Origin: Pseudomonadota bacterium
GTDB taxonomy: Bacteria > Desulfobacterota > Desulfobulbia > Desulfobulbales > JAHJIY01
Direction of reading: 5' to 3'
Assembly (NCBI GenBank): GCA_018823175.1
Contig: JAHJIY010000081.1
Coordinates: 20,551 to 84,550 of the forward strand
Length of the DNA stretch: 64,000 bases
The stretch's first letter is position 1. Every line of letters begins with the position of its first letter. A program made the position numbers and the translations under genes. Positions 25,934 through 35,263 of this stretch are shown here, one piece after another. The notes beneath the pieces were generated by a model. It was not told the DNA's origin. It did no database searches and worked only from the letters and a program-made list of their open reading frames with translations.

Positions 25934-26866
25934 ATGACCAAAATAAACAGCTCAACTCTTATTATAATTAATCCTAAGGCTGGAAATGGCGCCGCAGGGC
26001 GCAAAAGAAATGAGATTGAAACCCTGGCCAATAAATTTTTCTGTGAGCACCAGACTCTGCTAACCAACCGGCCGGGTCAGGCGGCAGATTATGCACGCAG
26101 AGCCATAGAAGCCGGGGTCAGAAAATTGATTTGTGTTGGCGGGGACGGCACCCTTAACGAGGTAGTTAACGGCCTGTTGTCGGTCAAAGTTGAAAAAAAT
26201 AGACGTCCAAAACTGGGATATCTTCCGCTCGGAACCGGCAGCGATTTAGCAAGAACCACAGAAATTACCGGGAATATCGAAAAAGGACTCAGGAACATCG
26301 CCAACAATGAAGGGAAATGGATTGATGTCGGCAACGCAACTTTTGTCGATCATGACGGGAAAAAAACCTCAAGATATTTTATTAACGTCCTCAGTTTTGC
26401 CCTTGGCGGCGAAATTGCCGGCCGGGTCAACAGATCGAGCAAGGTTATGGGCGGCTTCCTGTCTTTTCTCTGGCCAACTCTCACCGCCCTGTTTTCTTTT
26501 AACAAACCGCTGATCAGTATTAAAATTGACAATAAGGCTGACCAAAAAATAATCTGCTGGCACGCAGCTATTGCCAATGGACAGTATCATGGCGGCGGAA
26601 TGCGAATCGCCCCGGATGCGAAGGTCGATGACGGCCGCCTGCGGATAACGGTAGTCGGCGACCTTTCTCTACCGGAGGTTTTGCTGAATTTGCCTAATTT
26701 ATATAACGGCAATATTTATGCGATCAAGAAAGTATACAAGTTTTCCGGGAAAAAAATTGTGGCCGAATCAGAAGATAATGTGCTGCTTGATCTCGACGGC
26801 GAGCAAGTTGGCCGTCTGCCGGTTAGTGTGGAAATATTACCACTGGCTTTGTGGATGATATATTAG
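25934..26866 (+). CDS. Diacylglycerol kinase-like lipid kinase (DagK/YegS family)
   Basis: 310 residues from the ATG at 25934 (the frame also has TTG at 25931). The catalytic N-terminal domain has IINPKAGNG near the start, GGDGTLNEVVNGL (about 67-79) and LGYLPLGTGSDLAR (about 97-110). The C-terminal domain has WHAAIANGQYHGGGMRIAPDAKVDDG. These are signatures of the DGK catalytic family, which phosphorylates lipids such as diacylglycerol at the membrane. Convergent with the tRNA-Pro gene. Confidence 0.9.
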   Translation: MTKINSSTLIIINPKAGNGAAGRKRNEIETLANKFFCEHQTLLTNRPGQAADYARRAIEAGVRKLICVGGDGTLNEVVNGLLSVKVEKNRRPKLGYLPLGTGSDLARTTEITGNIEKGLRNIANNEGKWIDVGNATFVDHDGKKTSRYFINVLSFALGGEIAGRVNRSSKVMGGFLSFLWPTLTALFSFNKPLISIKIDNKADQKIICWHAAIANGQYHGGGMRIAPDAKVDDGRLRITVVGDLSLPEVLLNLPNLYNGNIYAIKKVYKFSGKKIVAESEDNVLLDLDGEQVGRLPVSVEILPLALWMIY

Positions 26867-26950
26867 TCTTTCCCGAATGGAAACAACGGATAGAACAATT
26901 GAAAACAATGAGGCAAAAATCGGCCAACTGAACCTTTTGAGAACCTTTAA

Positions 26951-26988
26951 ACAAAAAAAGCACCTAGCGAAAACGCTAAGTGCCTTAA
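26951..26988 (-). terminator. Intrinsic terminator of the tRNA-Pro transcript
   Basis: AGCACCTAGCG and CGCTAAGTGCC-type arms (26959-26969 and 26974-26985) around AAAA, followed on the minus strand by a run of U. It lies right after the tRNA 3' end. Confidence 0.8.
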
Positions 26989-26993
26989 ACAAC

Positions 26994-27070
26994 TGGTCGG
27001 GATGAGAGGATTCGAACCTCCGGCCCCCTGAACCCCATTCAGGTGCGCTACCAGACTGCGCTACATCCCG
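26994..27070 (-). tRNA. tRNA-Pro (anticodon GGG)
   Basis: 77 nt on the minus strand with an encoded CCA end. The acceptor stem begins CGGGATG and pairs with CATCCCG. The anticodon stem CCTGA/TCAGG encloses the loop ATGGGGT, giving GGG. The T-arm has GGTTCGAAT. Confidence 0.95.
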
Positions 27071-27146
27071 ACCCAATTCCAATAAAACTGGTTAATTATG
27101 CAACCAGATAAATACTTTTTTCTCTACCCTGATAATTTACCTGCTT

Positions 27147-27509
27147 TTACTCGAGCAGGCTTTTAATTGCCAGCAATTCATTCTTTAATTTTGAAAAAAA
27201 ATCAGCTTCCTGTTCCGGACTTAACCGGCCGGCCTTTTCCCTTTTCGTTTGTTCTTGTAAGGCCTTTCGAGCGCCAGCAATGGTGAATCCCTGGCCGTAC
27301 AACATTTCTTTAATTTTAACGATAGTCTCGACATCCGCCCGTCGATATAAACGTTGTCGGGAAGAAGCCCGCTGCGGCTTAATCACCTTAAATTCCGACT
27401 CCCAAAACCGCAGGACATGGGCCTCGACACCAACGATTTCACTCACTTCACCGATTTTAAAGTAAAGTTTGTCCGGAATTTCAACCGTTGTCATGGTTGG
27501 TTGTGCCAT
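27147..27509 (-). CDS. MerR-family transcriptional regulator
   Basis: About 120 residues from the ATG at 27509, chosen because GGTGGGA lies just upstream; a GTG at 27518 is also possible. The winged helix-turn-helix reads [25 protein letters not shown] then [17 protein letters not shown]. The C-terminal helical tail lacks the Cys of metal sensors. A MerR-type gene after ihfA and before tRNA-Pro is a conserved arrangement in this phylum. Its ligand is unknown. Confidence 0.85.
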   Translation of the reverse strand: MAQPTMTTVEIPDKLYFKIGEVSEIVGVEAHVLRFWESEFKVIKPQRASSRQRLYRRADVETIVKIKEMLYGQGFTIAGARKALQEQTKREKAGRLSPEQEADFFSKLKNELLAIKSLLE

Positions 27510-27555
27510 CAGTCCCACCGTTTAAACCTGCTGTGAGCTGAAGAGATACGGCGTC

Positions 27556-27846
27556 CTACTTATTAATCTTCTCCCGCAACCCTTTACTCGGCTTGAAGGT
27601 TACCATGCTTCTCTTGGTAATCTCCATAGTTTCCCCGGTCCGGGGATTTCGTCCAATACGCGATTCTTTGTTCCGGACCGTAAAGGTCCCAAATTGAACT
27701 AATTTAATCGGCTCTTTGTCAAGCAGACTTTTTTTCAGTTTATCAAAAACCTTGTCGACTAAAGCTCCGGCGCCTTGATGAGAAAAACCCATCTTTTCAT
27801 TGATCGCTTTCGCCAGCTCTTTGCGGGTCAGATTTGATTTTTCCAT
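27556..27846 (-). CDS. ihfA: Integration host factor alpha subunit
   Basis: 96 residues, normal size for IHF/HU. It has LTRKELAKAINEKMGFS at the start, the DNA-contact arm FTVRNKESRIGRNPRTGE, and VTFKPSKGLREKIN at the end. The GRNPRTGE arm is the proline-containing DNA-intercalating loop. IHF bends DNA in transcription and replication. The ihfA placement 5 nt after pheT is classical (pheST-ihfA operon). No beta subunit is visible in the window. Confidence 0.93.
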   Translation of the reverse strand: MEKSNLTRKELAKAINEKMGFSHQGAGALVDKVFDKLKKSLLDKEPIKLVQFGTFTVRNKESRIGRNPRTGETMEITKRSMVTFKPSKGLREKINK

Positions 27847-27851
27847 AACAA

Positions 27852-30266
27852 CTAAGCCTCTCGCAACTGTCCGTTAAAACGAGACAGAATCATATCGATA
27901 ATTTTCTGGTGTACCTTGCCGACCGTATCATCATCAAGGGTATTATTATAATCACGGTAGGTTACTGAAATTGCTATACTCTTATAACCGCTATCAATAT
28001 TTTTTCCACGATATATATCAAAAATTTCTGCCTGTTCAACAATTTCTTCACCGCAATCACGAATAGCGATCACCATCTCACCACTGGCGGTATTCTCCAG
28101 AACCAATATCGCCATGTCCCATCTGACCGAAGGGAAGCGGGCGAGAGGCTGAAAAACCTTCGGCGCGACCGTTAAAACACCCAGATCATCAAGACTGATT
28201 TCACAGAAATAAACATCCTGCTTTATGCCAAAAGACTTCAAATTAACCTGAGCAAGCTTACCCAGATATCCGATTTCCCGGCCATCGACCTGCACGCTTA
28301 AAAACTGCTCAGCATCAATATATTTCGGGGCCACAGCATCCTTGACCATGGACACCTGGGGCAGGCGCAATTCGGTGAGTAAATTTTCCACACAGCCCTT
28401 GAGATCATAAAGATCAACTTTGTCCTGCCCATAATGCAGGACCGGAGCCCCCGGACTACGACGGCCACTGATCACCACGACCAGACGTCGCTCTTCATGG
28501 GGCTGTTCCTGCTCCCCGGGATAAAAGACCTTACCGGTCTCAAACATTTTGATATCACCTTTCTGGTGATTCACATTATGCCTGACATTCTCAAGTAAGC
28601 CGGGTAACAGCATGGTCCGCATGATGCTCTGATCTTCAGTCAGCGGATTAAGCAACCCAACGGCCTGTCTCAATTTATGTTCAGTCGCAAGGCCAAGCAT
28701 CTCAAAATGACGCTCGGAGACAAAACTGTAATTGATCGCCTCAAAGAATCCCTGCGAGACCATGATGGCACTTACCTGCCGACCAAGATCCCGACCCGAC
28801 TCTCTTTCGGGAAAACTCATCTGCACCACGGGCAGGACCGAAGGTAATTCGTTATAACCATGCAACCGGGCAATCTCTTCAATCAGATCAATCTCTCTTT
28901 CCAGGTCAACCCTGAAACTGGGAGGCATGACCGACAAGGTATGATCATCGACCTTTTGCGAACCGATCTCGATTAAAGCAAGAAGAGCCGCAAGATCATC
29001 GGCCGTAAATTTCATACCGAGCAGATCACTGCACCTATCGACGCGCAGAGAGATCGATGCCGGGCCGCTTACTCCTCGGCCCCAATCCACTCCGCCGGCA
29101 ACTACCCTGGCCCCGGCAATTTCAACCATCAGCTGCACCGCTCTTTCCATCGCAGTGACCACACCATCAGGGTCAACACCACGCTCAAACCGGTAGGAAG
29201 AATCGGTGCTCAGATTAAGAAACTTGGAAGTACGACGAACGCTTAACGGATTAAAGCAGGCGCTTTCCAGTAAAATATCGGTGGTCGTCTCGGTTACTTC
29301 GGAACTGCCGCCGCCCATTACCCCGGCCACGGCAATCGGCTGTTTAGCATCGCAGATCAGGAGCGTCTCAGTATCAAGTTGCCGTTCAACCCCATCAAGG
29401 GTGACTATTTTCTCTCCGGCAACAGCTTTTCGAACAATGATTTTTGCGCCTTTAATTTTGGCAAAATCAAAGGCATGCATCGGTTGTCCGTACTCCAGCA
29501 TGACAAAATTTGTAATATCAACCACGTTATTTATCGGCCGCAGACCAACGGCCAACAAGAGTCTCTGCAACCACCAGGGAGATGGGGCGATCTTCACATC
29601 CTGTAACAAACGGGCCGCATAGCGCGGACAAGCGTCCTGATCAATGACCTCGACGGAAAACGGTAGATCACCGTTTAAAACCGGCAAATCCCCCTTGACC
29701 GGCGGCGACATTTTCCTGCCGACAAAACCTCCGACCTCCCGGGCAATACCAAGCACACTGGCACAGTCGGAACGGTTGGGCGTCAGATCAACCTCAATCA
29801 AAGTATCATGAAGAGACAAGGCCTCGGACAAAGACTTGCCGCTGACCAGATCCACCGGTAATTCCATAATCCCGGCCGTACCGCCACTTATTCCGAGTTC
29901 CTTGGCAGAGCAGAGCATGCCCTCTGATTTTTCACCACGAATCTTGGAAGATTTAATTTTAAAATCAGCCGGCATCACCGTGCCCGGCAAGGCAATAGCC
30001 GTGACCAGACCAACCCGGGCATTGGGCGCACCGCACACGACCCTTTTGATCTCCTCCCCGACCTCAACATCGCAAAGGACCAGGCGATCGGCATTGGGAT
30101 GGGGCTGCACATTTTTAATCAGGCCCACTTTGACGCCATCAAGGTTGGGATACAAATCCTCAACACTATCCACCTCAAGACCGGCCATAGTCAATCGGTC
30201 GGCCAGTTGAGAAGGCGTCAAATCGAAATCGATATATTGTTTGAGCCAGTTAAGGGTAAATTTCAT
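27852..30266 (-). CDS. pheT: Phenylalanyl-tRNA synthetase beta subunit
   Basis: 804 residues, the normal length. In order: the N-terminal domain with WLKQYIDFDLTPSQLADRLTMAG, the tRNA-binding OB fold (KNVQPHPNADRLVLCDVEVG, CGAPNARVG), the B3/B4 editing domain (MLEYGQPMHAFDFAKI), the B5 domain, the synthetase-like core and the C-terminal ferredoxin-like anticodon-binding domain (KVFQPLARFPSVRWDMAILV). It acts with PheS as an alpha2beta2 enzyme that charges tRNA-Phe. It lies 48 nt after pheS and just before ihfA. Confidence 0.97.
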   Translation of the reverse strand: MKFTLNWLKQYIDFDLTPSQLADRLTMAGLEVDSVEDLYPNLDGVKVGLIKNVQPHPNADRLVLCDVEVGEEIKRVVCGAPNARVGLVTAIALPGTVMPADFKIKSSKIRGEKSEGMLCSAKELGISGGTAGIMELPVDLVSGKSLSEALSLHDTLIEVDLTPNRSDCASVLGIAREVGGFVGRKMSPPVKGDLPVLNGDLPFSVEVIDQDACPRYAARLLQDVKIAPSPWWLQRLLLAVGLRPINNVVDITNFVMLEYGQPMHAFDFAKIKGAKIIVRKAVAGEKIVTLDGVERQLDTETLLICDAKQPIAVAGVMGGGSSEVTETTTDILLESACFNPLSVRRTSKFLNLSTDSSYRFERGVDPDGVVTAMERAVQLMVEIAGARVVAGGVDWGRGVSGPASISLRVDRCSDLLGMKFTADDLAALLALIEIGSQKVDDHTLSVMPPSFRVDLEREIDLIEEIARLHGYNELPSVLPVVQMSFPERESGRDLGRQVSAIMVSQGFFEAINYSFVSERHFEMLGLATEHKLRQAVGLLNPLTEDQSIMRTMLLPGLLENVRHNVNHQKGDIKMFETGKVFYPGEQEQPHEERRLVVVISGRRSPGAPVLHYGQDKVDLYDLKGCVENLLTELRLPQVSMVKDAVAPKYIDAEQFLSVQVDGREIGYLGKLAQVNLKSFGIKQDVYFCEISLDDLGVLTVAPKVFQPLARFPSVRWDMAILVLENTASGEMVIAIRDCGEEIVEQAEIFDIYRGKNIDSGYKSIAISVTYRDYNNTLDDDTVGKVHQKIIDMILSRFNGQLREA

Positions 30267-30314
30267 GTACTTTTAAATGACGGAATTAATCTATTGATAA
30301 TTTCAAAAACGATA

Positions 30315-31328
30315 TCAAAATTGCGAGAGAAAACGGAGGTCATTCTCATAATAAAGTCTAATGTCGTTGATCCCATACTTAAGCATTGCGATCCGCTCTA
30401 TCCCAAGGCCAAAGGCAAATCCTGAATACTCTTCCGGGTCATAGCCGATTTTCTTGAATACCTCCGGATCGATCAGCCCGGCACCCAGAATTTCAAGCCA
30501 GCCGGTCTGTTTGCAAACCCGGCAGCCTTTTCCACCACACATTACACAGGCGATATCAACTTCGGCGCTGGGTTCGGTAAAGGGGAAATAACTGGGACGG
30601 AAACGGATCGAGGTATGTTCATCAAAAATCCTGGCGATAAATATCGACAAGATTCCTTTTAAATCGGCAAACGAGACCTTGCGATCAACCAGAAAGCCCT
30701 CGACCTGATGAAACATGGGGGTATGGGTAATGTCGGAATCACAGCGATAAACCTTCCCCGGTGCGATCATCCGCAATGGTGGCTGCCGTTTTTCCATGGC
30801 CCGCACCTGCATAGGTGAAGTGTGGGTCCGGAGCAACACACTATCGCTCACGTAAAAAGTATCATGCATATCCCGGGCAGGATGATGCTTGGGAATGTTC
30901 AGGGCTTCAAAATTATAAAAATCGACCTCAACATCTGGACCTTCCGCAACCTCAAATCCCAGACCCTCAAAAATGGCACATACTTCTTCCATGATCTGGG
31001 TCACCGGATGCAGTCGGCCAAGGGGCAACGCTCTCCCCGGCAGGCTTAAATCCGTAACAACTTTTTGCTGGAGGGCTTGACCTGAACCTTCCTTGGATCC
31101 TTGCCGGATCAGGAACTCACTCTCGACCTCTTGTTTGACGTCATTAGCCAACTTCCCGACCCGTGGCCGATCTTCGGTAGACACCGTGCCAAGACTTCGC
31201 ATCAAGCCGGTAAAAAGACCTTTCCGACCCAGATATTTAACCCTGAAATCTTCCAGTTCGCCGACTTGCGAGATAGAAGCAAGTTTGGCGAGAGCCTCTG
31301 ATTTCAGACGAAGTAATTCTTCTTCCAT
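30315..31328 (-). CDS. pheS: Phenylalanyl-tRNA synthetase alpha subunit
   Basis: 337 residues, normal length. An N-terminal coiled-coil arm (EALAKLASISQVGELEDFRVKYLGRKG) precedes the class II core: GRLHPVTQI, HHPARDMHDTFYV, LLRTHTSPMQ, FHQVEGFLVD (motif 2 area) and GFAFGLGIERIAMLKYGI (motif 3). It charges Phe onto tRNA-Phe with PheT. A Cys cluster CVMCGGKGCRVC in the insertion may bind metal, as in some bacterial PheS proteins. The gap to rplT holds a palindromic repeat. Confidence 0.97.
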   Translation of the reverse strand: MEEELLRLKSEALAKLASISQVGELEDFRVKYLGRKGLFTGLMRSLGTVSTEDRPRVGKLANDVKQEVESEFLIRQGSKEGSGQALQQKVVTDLSLPGRALPLGRLHPVTQIMEEVCAIFEGLGFEVAEGPDVEVDFYNFEALNIPKHHPARDMHDTFYVSDSVLLRTHTSPMQVRAMEKRQPPLRMIAPGKVYRCDSDITHTPMFHQVEGFLVDRKVSFADLKGILSIFIARIFDEHTSIRFRPSYFPFTEPSAEVDIACVMCGGKGCRVCKQTGWLEILGAGLIDPEVFKKIGYDPEEYSGFAFGLGIERIAMLKYGINDIRLYYENDLRFLSQF

Positions 31329-31360
31329 GGATAGACGTCTTACAGGTAAACAAGCATGAT

Positions 31361-31432
31361 CCAGCAGAACTGGATTCTTTTCAAGACCTCAAGGGAGAGC
31401 TACAATACCCCCTTGAGGGGCAAATTATTGCT
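31361..31432. repeat. Interspersed repeat family II, copy a
   Basis: Begins CCAGCAGAACTGGATTC then TTTTCAAGACC, and continues with CTTGAGGGG and AATTATTGCTA. It matches copy b (35883-35978) at about 23 of the first 28 positions. Confidence 0.55.
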
Positions 31433-31564
31433 AAACCCTTCAGATACTCTGCGCAGTAGACATACTTGATGATATCAGACCCTTGTCTCGCCCAAAACCG
31501 TTTTCAGGTCATGAAACAAAACCTGCATTAACAAATAACGGCTTCAAACACAGAGTCTAAAGGA

Positions 31565-31909
31565 TCAGGATGCTAACTTGACAACCTGGCGAAAAGCATT
31601 GGGATCAAGAATAGCCAGATTGGAAAGAACCTTACGATCAAGTTCCACCTCAGCCTTCTTCAGACCACCCATGAGCTTGCTATAGGATGTTCCGTTCATC
31701 TTGGCGGCTGCCGCAATACGGACAATCCACAACTGACGGAAGTCACGTTTTTTGGTCCGTCGATCACGGTAAGCGTAACACAAGGCCTTGTCAACTGCCT
31801 CGGTAGCTGTCTTATAAAGACGATGCTTGCCACCGACAAAACCCTTGGCCATTTTCAAAATTCCTTTTCTTCTACGACGCGCCTTAAATCCGCGCTTAGC
31901 TCTAGGCAT
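31565..31909 (-). CDS. rplT: 50S ribosomal protein L20
   Basis: 114 residues, basic, starting [23 protein letters not shown] and containing [25 protein letters not shown] helices. Normal size for L20. It binds 23S rRNA early in 50S assembly and in some bacteria represses its own operon. It lies in infC-rpmI-rplT order. Confidence 0.98.
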   Translation of the reverse strand: MPRAKRGFKARRRRKGILKMAKGFVGGKHRLYKTATEAVDKALCYAYRDRRTKKRDFRQLWIVRIAAAAKMNGTSYSKLMGGLKKAEVELDRKVLSNLAILDPNAFRQVVKLAS

Positions 31910-31981
31910 TTGTATCTCCTTACTTCAATAAAACGGTAATATAACCGCTAATTCATAATTCCAGAAACCAGGCCACACCCC

Positions 31982-32179
31982 TTACAGGTAAGGTAGCATC
32001 CTTTTTACGGCATTGACATCAACTGCGGCAACCTCATCACCCTGACGCAGGTTTCTTTTCCGCTTGGTACTTTTCTTGGTGAGGATATGGCTGGCAAAAG
32101 CTTTTCTGCGCATGATCTTGCCGGAACCGCTGACCTTGAAACGCTTTGCCGCTCCCCTGTGTGTCTTCATCTTCGGCAT
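31982..32179 (-). CDS. rpmI: 50S ribosomal protein L35
   Basis: 65 residues, strongly basic, [22 protein letters not shown] at the start and [16 protein letters not shown] in the middle, the L35 signature. Normal size. It lies 72 nt before rplT in the infC operon. Confidence 0.98.
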   Translation of the reverse strand: MPKMKTHRGAAKRFKVSGSGKIMRRKAFASHILTKKSTKRKRNLRQGDEVAAVDVNAVKRMLPYL

Positions 32180-32280
32180 AACAACTTCTCCTTAAAAAAT
32201 AGATGACGAAGGGGGCAAAAGTTACCCTCCGTCTTTTACTTCATATAAACAAAAAAATCTAAACCAACAAATTATCGTGA

Positions 32281-32826
32281 TCAAGCCTTGGGGCCGACAA
32301 ACATTGCCATCTGGCGGCCTTCCATCTTGGGTTCTTGCAATATAATCGCTACATCATTGAGGGCCTCAGCTACTTTATTGAGGACTTCCATGCCTAAAGT
32401 ATTGGCATAGGCGATCTCCCGACCCCTGAATCTCAAGGTCACTTTAACCTTGTTTTTATTTTCTAAAAATTTCCGGATATTCTTTATCTTAAAATCAAGA
32501 TCGTGTTTTTCAGTCTTGGGACGCAGCTTGATTTCTTTAATCTCAACAACGGTCTGTTTTTTCTTGGCTTCCTGCTGTTTTTTACGCTGTTCGTACCGGA
32601 ACTTTCCGTAATCCATAATGCGACAGACAGGAGGAGTAGCGGTCGGCGAAACCTCAACCAGATCATATCCTGCGGCATCCGCCTTACTCTGGGCCTCGGC
32701 TACCGTCATCACCCCGAGCTGTTCACCTTCATCATCAATGACTCGAATTGACTCACATCTGATCTCCTCATTCACTCGAGCTCTACCTTCGCGCCCGCCC
32801 TTTTCAGTTTTCTGTCTGCCTTTAAT
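32281..32826 (-). CDS. infC: Translation initiation factor IF-3 (probable AUU start)
   Basis: About 181 residues from an ATT codon at 32826-32824. GGAGG lies 7 nt before this ATT, whereas the ATG at 32853 would place that ribosome site inside the gene and lengthen the protein by nine residues beyond the family's size. The body is classical: VNEEIRCESIRVIDDEG, TATPPVCRIMDYGKFRYEQ and IKEIKLRPKTEKHDLDFKIKNIRKFLE. AUU starts are known for infC in many bacteria and let IF-3 lower its own translation. Downstream are rpmI and rplT, upstream thrS. Confidence 0.93.
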   Translation of the reverse strand: MKGRQKTEKGGREGRARVNEEIRCESIRVIDDEGEQLGVMTVAEAQSKADAAGYDLVEVSPTATPPVCRIMDYGKFRYEQRKKQQEAKKKQTVVEIKEIKLRPKTEKHDLDFKIKNIRKFLENKNKVKVTLRFRGREIAYANTLGMEVLNKVAEALNDVAIILQEPKMEGRQMAMFVGPKA

Positions 32827-32934
32827 ACTCGTTCCTCCCGGATAATTATTCATGTCTTTATATCAGTTGCAGAATACCAACTTGGAAAAATATTCTAGTT
32901 TATAGGATTAATCTTATTCCGGCAATACTTATTG

Positions 32935-34857
32935 TTAATTAAGTATCTCACTTTCTTTTCGGATAATATCTACAAATTCTTCCACTGACATAGCCGGCAA
33001 GTTATCACCATTGCGTAAACGGACCGTCACCGTTTTTGACTCAACTTCTTTGTCCCCTAAAATCAACATGTATGGAACCTTCTGGACCTGGGCTTCCCGA
33101 ATCTTATAATTCAACTTTTCGTTCCGGTCATCCTTCTCCACCCTTACGCCAAGTTTACGTAATGCACGATAGACCTCTTCGGTATAATCGAGCTGTGCGT
33201 CGGTGATATTCAAAATCCTGGCTTGAACCGGTGCCAGCCAGACCGGAAAAGCTCCGGCATAATGCTCGATCAGCACGCCAAAAAAACGCTCCAGAGAACC
33301 CATCAGGGCCCGATGGATCATGATCGGCTGATGCTCGTTGCCGTCCGCGCCGGTATAAGAGATATCAAACCGTTCCGGCAGGTTGAAATCAACCTGGATC
33401 GTTGAACATTGCCAGGACCGACCAAGAACATCCTTAATCTTTATATCGATCTTCGGGCCATAAAAAACCCCTTCACCCGGATCAAGTTCATAGGCCAGAC
33501 CTTTTTTCTCCAGGGCCGACTTCAAAGCCTCGGTAGCCTGCTGCCAATGCTCATCACTGCCTACATATTTTTCCGGCCGAGTCGACAGATAGATATCATA
33601 ATCTTCAAAGCCAAAGGCCTTAAGGATATTGAGATTAAGTTCCAGGATATTAAAGATCTCTTCGGCCAGATGATCCGGCCGGCAGAAAATATGGGCATCA
33701 TCCTGGGTAAACCCTCTAACCCTCATCAAGCCATGCAGGGCCCCGGTTTTCTCATATCGATATACGGTACCGAGCTCACACCAGCGAATCGGAAATTCCC
33801 GATAGCTCCGCTTTCTGGTCTGGTAAATTGCGATGTGAAAAGGGCAGTTCATGGGTTTGAGCTGATAACTTACATCGTCAATATCCATCGGTGAAAACAT
33901 GTTTTCACCGTAAAAATCAAGATGACCGCTGGTCTTCCACATATCCCTTCTGGCAATATGCGGCGTATACAAAAGTTCATAGTCGTGTTTATAGTGTTCA
34001 GCCTTCCAGAAATCCTCAATATTCTTCCGAAGCAAGGCGCCTTTGGGCTGCCACAGAATAAGACCCGGACCCACTTGATCCTGAATGGTGAACAACTCCA
34101 GATCCTTGCCCAGTTTACGATGATCTCTTTTCTTCGCCTCTTCCAGATTATACAGGTAGCTTTTGAGTTCCTTGGCATCAAAAAAGGAGGTGCCATACAA
34201 ACGCTGCAGCATCTGTCGATTCTCATCTCCGCGCCAGTAAGCGCCGGCCAGACGAAGCAATTTAAAGCCCTTCAGCCAACCAGTGTCGGGAAGATGCGGG
34301 CCCCGGCATAAATCAACAAAATCGCCAAGCTGATAAAGATTAACTTCCTCATCTTCAATATCCGCAATAAGCTCAAGTTTATATGCCTGGTTCTTTTCTT
34401 TAAAAACACTGATCGCTTTGGCCTTGCTGACTCTTTTCATAACAAAAGGAACCCGGGCCGCCGCAATCTCGGTCATTTTCGCCTCGATCTTCTCGAAATC
34501 CTCGGAAGAAAAAGGCTCACCCCGATCAAAATCATAATAAAATCCGTCATCAGTGGCAGGACCGATCGCAACCTGCACCTCATAGCCAAAAAGTTCCAAA
34601 ACGGCCAGGGCCATAACGTGAGCCGTACTATGACGCAAGATAACCAACCCTTCCGATGTATCAGAAGAAACCGGCTCCAGCTCAGTATCTTGCTGGATAA
34701 CGGTCGACAGATCCCGCAACTCACCGTTAAGTCGAACCGCAATCGTGTTTTTCCTTACCTTATTGGACACCAGCTCTTTCAATGCTTCATGTGCCACAAT
34801 TCCGACAGGGAAATTTTTCTTATCACCCTGAGGCAAAGAAATTGATATTTCGGCCAT
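32935..34857 (-). CDS. thrS: Threonyl-tRNA synthetase
   Basis: 640 residues, full length. In order: a TGS domain (1-60), the editing domain (LRHSTAHVMALAVLELFG, YYDFDRGEPFSSEDF), the class II core with MNCPFHIAIYQ and RGFTQDDAHIFC (zinc-binding Cys/His residues), FYGPKIDIK, and HRALMGSLERFFGVLIEHYAGAFPVWLAPVQ. The C-terminal anticodon-binding domain ends the protein. It charges tRNA-Thr. It heads the infC-rpmI-rplT-pheST array, and a leader hairpin precedes it. Confidence 0.98.
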   Translation of the reverse strand: MAEISISLPQGDKKNFPVGIVAHEALKELVSNKVRKNTIAVRLNGELRDLSTVIQQDTELEPVSSDTSEGLVILRHSTAHVMALAVLELFGYEVQVAIGPATDDGFYYDFDRGEPFSSEDFEKIEAKMTEIAAARVPFVMKRVSKAKAISVFKEKNQAYKLELIADIEDEEVNLYQLGDFVDLCRGPHLPDTGWLKGFKLLRLAGAYWRGDENRQMLQRLYGTSFFDAKELKSYLYNLEEAKKRDHRKLGKDLELFTIQDQVGPGLILWQPKGALLRKNIEDFWKAEHYKHDYELLYTPHIARRDMWKTSGHLDFYGENMFSPMDIDDVSYQLKPMNCPFHIAIYQTRKRSYREFPIRWCELGTVYRYEKTGALHGLMRVRGFTQDDAHIFCRPDHLAEEIFNILELNLNILKAFGFEDYDIYLSTRPEKYVGSDEHWQQATEALKSALEKKGLAYELDPGEGVFYGPKIDIKIKDVLGRSWQCSTIQVDFNLPERFDISYTGADGNEHQPIMIHRALMGSLERFFGVLIEHYAGAFPVWLAPVQARILNITDAQLDYTEEVYRALRKLGVRVEKDDRNEKLNYKIREAQVQKVPYMLILGDKEVESKTVTVRLRNGDNLPAMSVEEFVDIIRKESEILN

Positions 34858-34867
34858 TATTCAACCC

Positions 34868-34955
34868 TAGTTAGTGTATGTCCAGAAATGAGCATTTGCA
34901 TTTTGCCGTGACGAAGATATCGGACAAAAAGACCATTTCTGGACAAAGACTAGTT
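34868..34955 (-). promoter_or_regulatory. Inverted repeat in the thrS leader
   Basis: GTCCAGAAATG (34878-34888) and CATTTCTGGAC (34941-34951) are an exact 11-nt inverted pair, framed by CTAGT and ACTAG. It lies 10-100 nt upstream of the thrS start, so in the mRNA leader it could form a long-range hairpin, or act as a DNA operator. ThrS in E. coli controls its own mRNA through leader hairpins; the analogy is inference. Confidence 0.5.
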
Positions 34956-35060
34956 AATCAGTAATAAAAAAAATAAGCACATTGGCCGTGCCAACCTGCT
35001 TAATAAGCTAACGTACGGATACCAGGAACCGACTACCGATTTTCAGACCTGTTGGAATTA

Positions 35061-35135
35061 TGGTAGGCACGGGCGGGATTGAACCGCCGACCCTCTGCAC
35101 GTCAAGCAGATGCTCTCCCGCTGAGCTACGCGCCT
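35061..35135 (-). tRNA. tRNA-Val (anticodon GAC)
   Basis: 75 nt on the minus strand with CCA encoded (TGG at 35061-35063 on the plus strand). The acceptor stem AGGCGCG pairs with CGTGCCT. The anticodon loop TTGACGT between TCTGC and GCAGA gives GAC. The T-arm has GGTTCAATC. Confidence 0.93.
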
Positions 35136-35263
35136 ATCTTCAACCATTCAGGAACAAAAACCCCAATCCTAAAACCAGAAAGCTAAACGGCAATGAAATA
35201 CCAGCAATCACCTTCCGTGTCAAGGATATTCCTCCTTTAAACAAATGTTGGAAAGAGATTATA

